A stretch of DNA of 64,000 nucleotides, from assembly GCA_964463655.1 (NCBI GenBank), contig CAYXDG010000008.1:1-64000 (forward strand), written 5' to 3'. The position numbers and the translations under genes were made by a program. The notes below the pieces were generated by a model. It made no database searches, was not told the origin of the DNA, and saw only the letters and a list, made by a program, of their open reading frames with translations. This DNA is from Halothece sp964463655. Lineage in GTDB: Bacteria; Cyanobacteriota; Cyanobacteriia; Cyanobacteriales; Rubidibacteraceae. Position 1 is the first letter of the stretch, and each line of letters begins with the position of its first letter. Below are positions 57,302-64,000 of this stretch, in pieces.

Positions 57302-57703
57302 TTATGCAGTGGCTGAGGAGAATTGAGTAAGATTCTCCAAAATATATTCACGAATAACAGAAGTGAATAAGTTTTTTTGCACTTCATACCAATTAGTAAT
57401 TATCTGCTTAGAACGGTAAATTTCTAAATAAATAAAAGCTCGCAGAGAACAAAAAATATGTGTTCTAATTGCCTCATTATTTCTCACTTGAAAGCGACCC
57501 GCTCCACACACTTGTTTAATCGCACGGTGATCACTCTCAATTCCCCAATGAGTCTTGTGAATGGTTAGAAATTCTGAACGAGTAATTGGTTCAATAATCT
57601 CCTCATCAGGATGGTAAAAAATATAATGTTTAGAGCCTCCTTTTTTAAAGTCTTTCCTAAACAATTTGACGAATCCAAATCCTTTTAGATGAGTGAACCA
57701 ACC
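57302..57703 (-). pseudogene. Truncated IS701/IS4-type transposase
   Basis: Only the C-terminal 134 codons remain, open from a TAA at 57704 with no start. The last catalytic Glu segment is present (HWGIESDHRAIKQVCGAGRF), the two Asp are lost with the N terminus. It lies 45 bases downstream of tRNA-Arg. No terminal inverted repeats were recognised. Confidence 0.8.
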
Positions 57704-57804
57704 TTATAATATAGAGTAATTAAATTGATTCCTTTAATGGTTTAATGATATTTTCCCGACCAGACTCCGTCGTGTTGTCAGGGGGGATAACTCTTGCTAT
57801 ATTA

Positions 57805-57819
57805 TGATAATAATTATCA
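57805..57819 (+). promoter_or_regulatory. Perfect Zur-type operator before the porin gene
   Basis: TGATAATAATTATCA, a perfect match to TGATAATNATTATCA, ending 16 bases before the porin ATG and so overlapping the expected promoter or leader. Same motif as at 11256-11270. Confidence 0.8.
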
Positions 57820-57835
57820 TTTGTGAGGAGTGACT

Positions 57836-59446
57836 ATGGCTGATTTACGCAAGCAAGGACTTGCAGTTTTTGGAATCATGACTATCTTGTTCAATGGGGG
57901 GAACGTTGCCCAAGGACAGTCTTTGATAGACAGAACCGAAAAAGGTGACTCTTCTCTGGCGCAAGTAAACAATGTTTTTGAACTTAGAGATGTGTCTCCC
58001 AATGACTGGGCGTTTGAAGCACTACGAAACTTAATTGAACGCTATGGTTGCCTTGCAGGTTCTCCTGATGGGCGTTTTGACGGTAACCGCGCTCTCACCC
58101 GTTACGAATTTGCAGCCGCCCTAAACCAATGTTTGCGACAAATTGAAGATTTGATCAGCAATAACCCAACCGAAGTGACCGAAGCAGACTTAGCAACCCT
58201 ACAACGCCTCACCAGAGACTTTGAAGCCGAACTGACCACTCTCAGCACGCGAGTGGATAACTTAGAACAACGCACCGCTTTTTTAGAAGACAATCAGTTT
58301 TCTACCACAACCAAACTCAGAGGAACAGTACTATTTTCTTTGAATAGTGCTTTTGGTAGCAACCAAGCTGTTCCTGTTTTTGGCAATGCTGATTCAGCCC
58401 CTGACATTGACGAAAATGTAGTCTTCAATAATCGCGTTCGTCTCAATTTTGATAGTAGTTTTACGGGTCGCGATCTTCTCAAAGTCCGTCTTGATGCTAC
58501 AGATATTACCCGTTTTAATGCACCAACAACAGGAACGAATATGACTCGCCTCGCGGCCGATCGCGATACGGGTGGTAATGTTGTCTTGGGTAAACTATTT
58601 TATAAAGCTGCGGTGGGAGAGCGTTTTTCTTACGCGCTCATTGCTAATCGGGGACGTTTTAACGCTCATATTGACAACTTTAACGGTTTTTTTGCCAATG
58701 CAGTTAAAGGTTCAATTTCCAATTTTGGTCGCTTTAATCCGATTTATATTCAAGGAGCAACCGGTGCTGGCGTAACTCTCAACTATGAACTCAGCGACGC
58801 GCTCACCCTTTCTGGGGGTTATCTTGCTCGTAACCCTGCTGATGTGGATCAAGGTTTATTTAATGGTTCTTTTGCTGCTTTAGGACAACTCGCTTTTGCT
58901 CCCAATGATAACTTACGCCTTGGGTTAACCTATGTCCGAGGGTATTATCCGGGGGGAGAACCTTTTGTTTCTGGGGGAACAGGAAGCCGTGTCGCCAACG
59001 CCCCGTTTAGCGGGAATATTGCCACCTCGGCAAATCATTTTGGCTTGCAAGCAAACTCTCGTTTCAGCCGTAACTTTATCCTTGCCGGATGGGCGGGAAT
59101 AACGCAAGCGCAAGCGGAAGAAGATGGGGTTGGTTTTGCGGGAACGCCTGTTAAGGCAGGGGATGATGCAACTGTTTTCAACTGGGCGTTAACCTTTGCT
59201 TTCCCGAATGTGGATAGTCGCGGGAGTCGTGCGGGGATTATTATTGGTCAACCGCCCAAAGTTACGGCAAATGATGGGGGACCCACTGGGGATGAAAGCG
59301 CGTTTCACTTGGAAGGGTCTTATCGCTATCAAGTCAACAATAACATCAGTATTGAGCCTGGGGTTTTAGTGATTTTTAATCCTGAAAATAATGGTGATAA
59401 TGACACGATTACTGTGGGCTTAGTCCGTACCATTTTTAGCTTTTAG
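57836..59446 (+). CDS. SLH-domain OprB-type outer-membrane porin
   Basis: 536 aa from ATG 57836 (GAGGAG five bases upstream). Signal peptide (LAVFGIMTILFNGGNVAQGQ), an SLH domain that binds pyruvylated or peptidoglycan-linked polymer (DVSPNDWAFEALRNLIERYG), a short coiled coil, then a beta-barrel ending in Phe (TIFSF). This is the common cyanobacterial porin layout. The Zur-type operator suggests induction under zinc shortage, so it may admit metal or metal-chelate complexes (inference). An ABC importer follows 139 bases downstream. Confidence 0.92.
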   Translation: MADLRKQGLAVFGIMTILFNGGNVAQGQSLIDRTEKGDSSLAQVNNVFELRDVSPNDWAFEALRNLIERYGCLAGSPDGRFDGNRALTRYEFAAALNQCLRQIEDLISNNPTEVTEADLATLQRLTRDFEAELTTLSTRVDNLEQRTAFLEDNQFSTTTKLRGTVLFSLNSAFGSNQAVPVFGNADSAPDIDENVVFNNRVRLNFDSSFTGRDLLKVRLDATDITRFNAPTTGTNMTRLAADRDTGGNVVLGKLFYKAAVGERFSYALIANRGRFNAHIDNFNGFFANAVKGSISNFGRFNPIYIQGATGAGVTLNYELSDALTLSGGYLARNPADVDQGLFNGSFAALGQLAFAPNDNLRLGLTYVRGYYPGGEPFVSGGTGSRVANAPFSGNIATSANHFGLQANSRFSRNFILAGWAGITQAQAEEDGVGFAGTPVKAGDDATVFNWALTFAFPNVDSRGSRAGIIIGQPPKVTANDGGPTGDESAFHLEGSYRYQVNNNISIEPGVLVIFNPENNGDNDTITVGLVRTIFSF

Positions 59447-59585
59447 TAAATTAAGAGCCAAGCGAAGCAATAAGGCAAAATTAATCGAAAATTAGTTGCA
59501 TTTATTGTAAGCCTCGTGTATATTGTTTTGAATGTAATCAAACTTAAAAGTCAGAAGCCTATTCCGAGAAGGAAGGCGAATGCTT

Positions 59586-60446
59586 ATGAGCGCACACGAA
59601 ACGCCAGATAGAAACGAACTCTTGGCTCATGCCGAATCGATCACCTTTGGGTACCGAGCAGATCCCGTGCTTCGTGATGTCAGTTTTCGCGCTAATCACG
59701 GCGAGATGATCGGGCTTCTCGGCCCCAACGGTTCAGGAAAGTCAACGCTCTTGCGGTGTCTTGCCGGACTCTTTTCTGTTTCCCAGGGACGTGTCATGCT
59801 CACCGGACGTGATGTCCGCTCGATGCGGAGAAAACAGATCGCTGGGACAGTAAGTTTTCTGCCGCAGATGCAAGAGCCGGTGAAGCAGGTGACTGTACGT
59901 GAACTTGTCGAAAGAGGACGCCATCCCCATACAGCTTACGGATGGCATCTCTCAAAAAAAGATCATTACGCTGTCTCAGCAGCGATCGAGTATCTGCAGC
60001 TAGAAAGGCTCCGCAACCAACCGATTGAGCAGATATCAGGCGGAGAGCGTCAGCGAGCCTGGATTGCTATGGTTTTAGCCCAGGACACACCGCTTGTTTT
60101 GTTGGACGAACCGGTCACGTTTCTCGACATAAAACACCAGTGGTCACTTCTGGGTCTTCTCTGCGACCTGAAGGAAAACCTGGGAAAGACTATTGTCATG
60201 GTGTTGCATGATGTCAACCACGCCATGGCTGTTTGCGATCGCGTTTACCTGCTTGCCGAGGGGAGAGTCCTTGCACAGGGTACACCGGAGGCGGTGATCA
60301 CCTCAGAATTGTTGAATCTGACCTATGGCATAAGCGCTCACGTCTGCTACGTTAGGCAAGCGGGCTGCTCGGTGGTCATCCCACATTGTTCCTGTCAGAT
60401 GCGGAAGCAAACCCAGATATACGAGGCAACAAAATATGTCGAGTAA
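59586..60446 (+). CDS. ABC transporter ATP-binding protein, FecE/BtuD type
   Basis: 286 aa. Walker A GPNGSGKST, signature ISGGERQRAWIAMVLAQ, Walker B LVLLDEPVTFLD, switch His in VLHDVNHAM. It powers import of iron-siderophore, B12, heme or other metal chelates. ATG 59586 is 9 bases after AAGGAAGG (ATG 59580 is only 3 bases away). The three importer genes are GC-rich and almost free of HIP1, unlike the neighbours. The stop overlaps the binding-protein start by 11 bases. Confidence 0.9.
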   Translation: MSAHETPDRNELLAHAESITFGYRADPVLRDVSFRANHGEMIGLLGPNGSGKSTLLRCLAGLFSVSQGRVMLTGRDVRSMRRKQIAGTVSFLPQMQEPVKQVTVRELVERGRHPHTAYGWHLSKKDHYAVSAAIEYLQLERLRNQPIEQISGGERQRAWIAMVLAQDTPLVLLDEPVTFLDIKHQWSLLGLLCDLKENLGKTIVMVLHDVNHAMAVCDRVYLLAEGRVLAQGTPEAVITSELLNLTYGISAHVCYVRQAGCSVVIPHCSCQMRKQTQIYEATKYVE

Positions 60447-61437
60447 CCAGCCCTCAAACCAAGACAAACGAACAGCGATTACAGGACAATGGGCATCCAC
60501 GTTGACCTTGATGGCAGTGTTGGCAATTCTACCGATAGCTACTGTCAGCTGCAACAACGGGGCGGAGTCGCCAGTAGTCGAGCCGGCCCAAGACGACCCG
60601 TTCCTTGTCATCACAGACGATCTCGATCGGGAAATCGTACTCGACTCGGTTCCGACACGGGTGCTCGGCCTGGCTCGGCAATTTACAGAGGAACTCTTTG
60701 AGCTTGGAGTAACGCCGGTGGGGAAGGTTGATGAGTACGATAACCGTCCCGAGGGCAAAGCCCTTCCCAGTGCCGGCTCACAAAATGCCATCAATATCGA
60801 GGCGATACTGGAGTTGGAACCAGACCTCATCCTGGCGAATGTGCGACAGCACTCCGATCTTACGGACTCCCTTGAGTCGATGGGGGCGACGGTGTTCTTT
60901 GTCGATCCGAGTCTGGGAGACGATTTCTTTACCGATCGTGTCCGTCTCTTCGGCCGGTTGCTCGATCGCAACGAAGAAGCGGAAGAGTACGCGGCGAATC
61001 TGGCTGTTTTGAAGGAAGAGCTTCGGGAACAGGTCGCCGAATGCGGTTTTGAAACAGGAATTATGGTGCAGGCGGGGAGCGAGACGCTCCGAGCAGCCCA
61101 GCCCACCGGTCTCTACGGCGCACTCTTTCCGGCCCTCGGGATAGAGAACATCGTGCCGACGGACTTATCCGGAGCCGGTCGATCAACGTTTGTTACCTAC
61201 GACCTCGAAGCGATTACCCAGGCAGATCCTGATGTGATTCTCATCCGAGCTGCAGGGAGCGGCGAGCGAGACCTTGACAGGCTACGACAGTTTTACCGAG
61301 AGAGCGCCCTCTGGCAGGGTTTGCGTGCCGTGCGAGAGGATCAATTATTCGTGTTGCCCGCGCGTGTAAACCCAGGCAAGATATCGAGTGAGGATGCGCT
61401 GCGAACAACAGCCAACATTCTTTGCCCGGAATCATGA
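60436..61437 (+). CDS. Metal-chelate ABC transporter substrate-binding lipoprotein
   Basis: 333 aa, FecB/BtuF-type (class III) binding protein. Membrane segment LTLMAVLAILPIAT then lipobox TVSC, processed at the Cys about residue 39. Two lobes linked by a helix, with IEAILELEPDLILANV and LEAITQADPDVILIRA the matching segments. Substrate not decidable: Fe-siderophore, corrinoid, zincophore and heme are all possible. Confidence 0.88.
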   Translation: MSSNQPSNQDKRTAITGQWASTLTLMAVLAILPIATVSCNNGAESPVVEPAQDDPFLVITDDLDREIVLDSVPTRVLGLARQFTEELFELGVTPVGKVDEYDNRPEGKALPSAGSQNAINIEAILELEPDLILANVRQHSDLTDSLESMGATVFFVDPSLGDDFFTDRVRLFGRLLDRNEEAEEYAANLAVLKEELREQVAECGFETGIMVQAGSETLRAAQPTGLYGALFPALGIENIVPTDLSGAGRSTFVTYDLEAITQADPDVILIRAAGSGERDLDRLRQFYRESALWQGLRAVREDQLFVLPARVNPGKISSEDALRTTANILCPES

Positions 61438-62432
61438 TCCAAAAAACGACCCGCCAAACCCTAGCGCTGTTCGTTGCCTTTGTAGCAACCGTCATTGCGG
61501 TTGGGTTCAGCTTAAGCATCGGCACTATTTCCTTTCCAATTTCGGAGATTCCTTCGGCGTTGGTACACCGTGGTCCCTCCGCGCTAGCCAATCAGGTTAT
61601 CCACAATATCCGGTTGCCGCGTGCCTTGAACGGGTTACTGGTCGGGATGAATCTCGCTGTCGCCGGAACGATTCTGCAGGCGGTTCTTCGCAACCCGCTC
61701 GCATCGCCCAACATTATCGGCGTTTCCAATGGGGCTGGTTTTGCGGCGGTCGCAATGATAATACTTGCACCGGGTAATCTGCATTTGATCCCTCCGGCGG
61801 CGTTTGTCGGGGCCTTAGCTGCCTCTGGCCTGGTTTACGGCATTTCGCGGGCGGCGGGGGCATCGTCACCAGTACAGATCATCTTGGCTGGCGTTGCCGT
61901 ATCCGCCTTTCTCGGCGCATTGACCTCTGGGCTGATGGTGCTGAACAGTGACGAACTCGACGTCACCTACACATGGTTGCTCGGAGGCTTATCTGGACGT
62001 GGGTGGAGCTACTTCGCTTTGATCTGGCCCTACAGTATCATCGGATTATCGCTCGTGGGCTTTTTGAGCCCCCAACTCAACCTCTTTGCGCTTGGAGACG
62101 AGGTTGGCACAAGTCTCGGCGTGCGGGTTCCCCTGTTCCGTCTGATCTTCTTGGGGATGGCAGCGTTTCTCGCTGGTAGCGCAATCAGCGTAGCGGGAAC
62201 GATAGGCTTTCTCGGTCTCGTCGCGCCACACGTCGCACGCCTCATGGTCAGCGAGGACTACCGATTTCTCACCCCGCTGGCTGCGTTAATCGGTGGTATG
62301 CTGCTGGTCTCGGCAGATCTCGCGGCGCGAGGGATTTTCCAGCCAGTTGAGCTTCCCGTTGGCGTGCTTACGGCTGCCATTGGTGCTCCGTTTTTTCTCC
62401 TGCTTCTCGTCACCCGCTCCTCGAAACGATGA
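61434..62432 (+). CDS. FecCD/BtuC-type ABC permease
   Basis: 332 aa from ATG 61434, overlapping the previous stop as ATGA. About nine to ten membrane helices, NIRLPRALNGLLVGMNLAVA near residue 52 and the ATPase-coupling loop GTIGFLGLVAPHVARLM near 240. It completes a binding-protein/permease/ATPase set with a single permease gene, presumably a homodimer. Confidence 0.92.
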   Translation: MIQKTTRQTLALFVAFVATVIAVGFSLSIGTISFPISEIPSALVHRGPSALANQVIHNIRLPRALNGLLVGMNLAVAGTILQAVLRNPLASPNIIGVSNGAGFAAVAMIILAPGNLHLIPPAAFVGALAASGLVYGISRAAGASSPVQIILAGVAVSAFLGALTSGLMVLNSDELDVTYTWLLGGLSGRGWSYFALIWPYSIIGLSLVGFLSPQLNLFALGDEVGTSLGVRVPLFRLIFLGMAAFLAGSAISVAGTIGFLGLVAPHVARLMVSEDYRFLTPLAALIGGMLLVSADLAARGIFQPVELPVGVLTAAIGAPFFLLLLVTRSSKR

Positions 62433-62646
62433 GCAACTCCACGGCGATGTCTGTGCCTCTATGTTGATCGTTCCGGAGTGCCTAGTGTGCATTAGCCTTG
62501 ACTGATAGCAGATCGAATGTAGCCGAAGAGGGCAAGTGGTCATTCCAGCCTACATTAGCTATAAAACTCAGTTTTCCACGATTCACCAAAAACTGTTATG
62601 AGAAGAGATAATGGTAAGATTTTCCTGTCTTTCCCCATTTCTCTAA

Positions 62647-63073
62647 ATGTCCTTCGACAATCTCTGTAAACTCCTATCAGAAAAATATCCCAATAATTTC
62701 GCCAGTTNNNNNNNNNNNNNNNNNNNNNNNNNNNNNNNNNNNNNNNNNNNNNNNNNNNNNNNNNNNNNNNNNNNNNNNNNNNNNNNNNNNNNNNNNNNNN
62801 NNNNNNNAGGAGGGAATGATGCGCGAATCAGTGATTTATCAGGATATTATTCGAGAGGGAGAGGAAAAAGGACGACAGGAAGGACGACAGGAAGGAGAAC
62901 GATCGCTGATCTTACGGCTTTTAACCCGACGAGTGGGAGAGTTACCCAACACTTGGCGCGATCGCGTTAATAGTCTCTCCTTAGAACAGTTAGAAAACTT
63001 AGGAGAAGCCTTATTAGATTTTCAGGGAATCACTGATCTAGAAACTTGGTGGAGTCAGTTGAAGGAAAATTAA
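62647..63073 (+). pseudogene. Rpn/DUF4351-type nuclease-like gene split by the assembly gap
   Basis: The left piece MSFDNLCKLLSEKYPNNFAS (ATG 62647) and the right piece (62816-63073), with a GRQEGRQEGERS linker and a DUF4351-like C terminus (LILRLLTRRVGELPNTWRDR), belong to the same PD-(D/E)xK transposase-like family. The frames on the two sides differ, but the N run has an arbitrary length, so this may be one intact gene. Confidence 0.6.
62708..62807. other. Assembly gap (100 N)
   Basis: Exactly 100 unknown bases, the usual placeholder for a gap of unknown size. It sits inside a gene family that is usually multi-copy, a likely cause of the break. Confidence 0.98.
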
Positions 63074-63163
63074 GATCAGGTTTTAATGCTCCTTATTAAC
63101 GGGGGATACTTTTTACCAACTAGATCAGATTGCTAGATGACAATTGCAGTATCTTCAAACACA

Positions 63164-63916
63164 TTATTTAATAACAATGAAAGGATAATTTTGATGGTAC
63201 TGAATTAAAACGGGAACTTCATAAACAGATTCAATGAGATCGGACGTGATTGAGTCATGATCTCCGAGGGAAAAAATCCACCCTTCTTTGAGAAATAGAA
63301 AGCGGTCAGCAAAACGTAAGGCTAAATTGAGATCATGGAGTGTCATTAAAGCTGCCTGTTGCTTAGAGATGACGGTTTCTCGAATTAAACGTAGAATCTC
63401 AATTTGATTTTTTAAGTCTAACGCACTGGTGGGTTCATCGAATAAGAGAATTTGGGGTTCTTGGACTAAAGCCCGCGCGATCGCGACTTTTTGTAATTCC
63501 CCACCGCTCAATCCCCGCACGGAACGTAACATCAAAGACTGCAAGTTTAACTGTTCAATAATTTGTTCAACTTTCTCTAAATCTGAAGCAGAAACATCCC
63601 AACGAATATAAGGACGACGACCGAGTAAAATTGTATCAAAAACCGTCATTTCCCCCACCTCAGTCCGTTGAGCCACATAAGCAAAGACTTGAGCTAACTC
63701 TTGTCGAGAATACTGAAAAATCGATTGATGATTGAGGTAAATTTTACCGATTTGGGGGCGAAAGATACCATTGAGACATTTCAGCAAAGTGGTTTTTCCC
63801 ACTCCATTCGGTCCTAAAATTGCTAAAACTTGACCTGGTTTTAATTCAAATTGAATCTTTTTGAGAAGGCGAGTTTTTCCGTAGCTAAAGTTTAGATTTT
63901 CAACCGTCAAGACCAT
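63164..63916 (-). CDS. ABC transporter ATP-binding protein, FecE type (native)
   Basis: 250 aa. Walker A GPNGVGKTT, signature GLSGGELQKVAIARALVQ, Walker B ILLFDEPTSALD, switch LHDLNLALRF. It is AT-richer and HIP1-bearing, unlike the importer at 59.6-62.4 kb, and diverged from it in sequence. Permease and binding-protein genes would lie beyond 64000 on the same strand if the operon is usual. Probably Fe-siderophore or cobalamin uptake. Confidence 0.9.
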   Translation of the reverse strand: MVLTVENLNFSYGKTRLLKKIQFELKPGQVLAILGPNGVGKTTLLKCLNGIFRPQIGKIYLNHQSIFQYSRQELAQVFAYVAQRTEVGEMTVFDTILLGRRPYIRWDVSASDLEKVEQIIEQLNLQSLMLRSVRGLSGGELQKVAIARALVQEPQILLFDEPTSALDLKNQIEILRLIRETVISKQQAALMTLHDLNLALRFADRFLFLKEGWIFSLGDHDSITSDLIESVYEVPVLIQYHQNYPFIVIK

Positions 63917-64000
63917 ACAAAAATTAGGTTGTCTTTTTCAAAAAACATTTTTAGAGTATATCCCAAAATTTAAACCCTTCTATATCCCTGAATAAGTAAA

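Noticed and set aside
59447..59585. Separate Zur box in front of the ABC importer
   Set aside because: No palindrome like TGATAATNATTATCA occurs in this gap.
60303..61106. 267-aa antisense frame over the importer
   Set aside because: A long shadow caused by high G+C; the + strand has a full binding protein.

Overview
The window is a piece of a cyanobacterial chromosome. The evidence is psbI, the fluorescence recovery protein, bciB (chlorophyll vinyl reduction), an Ftn2/ZipN-type division protein, an MPBQ/MSBQ methyltransferase and an SLH-OprB porin, together with very frequent HIP1 octamers (GCGATCGC) and roughly 42-45% G+C. A unicellular, possibly halophilic lineage (Halothece/Dactylococcopsis-like) is my guess only. 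A run of exactly 100 N at 62708-62807 marks a draft-assembly join.

Layout. 1-5.0 kb: a PlsY/PEP-utilising-enzyme fusion and a tandem ArsA/Get3 ATPase. 5.1-7.7 kb: a putative stress operon (RHH protein, Ycf46-like AAA ATPase, DUF1257 protein) closed by a clear terminator. 7.7-9.1 kb: cobK, frp and a permease remnant. 9.2-11.3 kb: a COG0523 metallochaperone GTPase overlapping a WD40 gene, with a Zur-type box. 11.4-30 kb: housekeeping genes (pepA, bciB, tatA, a CPP1-like gene, dapB, prxQ, recN, psbI, a PerR-type regulator, a Ski2-type helicase, a DUF39 gene, cobA, surE, a PHP gene, argF). 30-34.8 kb: a CobH/CbiC-like protein lacking the catalytic His, a Ser/Thr kinase, unknown genes and miaA.

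34.8-42.3 kb is the most unusual region. It holds a 1009-aa protein with no recognisable family and a 1222-aa SF2-helicase-like protein, with a small VapBC-like pair between them, all on the + strand between miaA and mutS. I regard this as a candidate undescribed defence or nucleic-acid-processing system; its function is not shown by the sequence. 42.4-57.3 kb: mutS, a gene remnant, a MITE-like element, the MPBQ methyltransferase, a DUF218 gene, an unknown membrane protein, malic enzyme, ftn2, pdhA, a TPR gene, tRNA-Leu, speD, a CHAD gene, tRNA-Arg and a truncated IS transposase.

57.8-62.4 kb: a perfect Zur-type palindrome precedes a porin gene, followed by a GC-rich three-gene FecBCD/BtuCDF-type ABC importer that looks horizontally acquired. 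Porin plus importer could form one zinc-starvation-controlled uptake module, with the COG0523 operon at 10-11 kb under the same regulator. The right end has a gap-broken Rpn/DUF4351-type gene and a second, native-looking FecE-type ATPase.

Intergenic stretches repeatedly contain degenerate short repeats (GAACAAC/AAATAACAA and CCAGTGAC types), one of which runs into the 5' end of a TPR gene.
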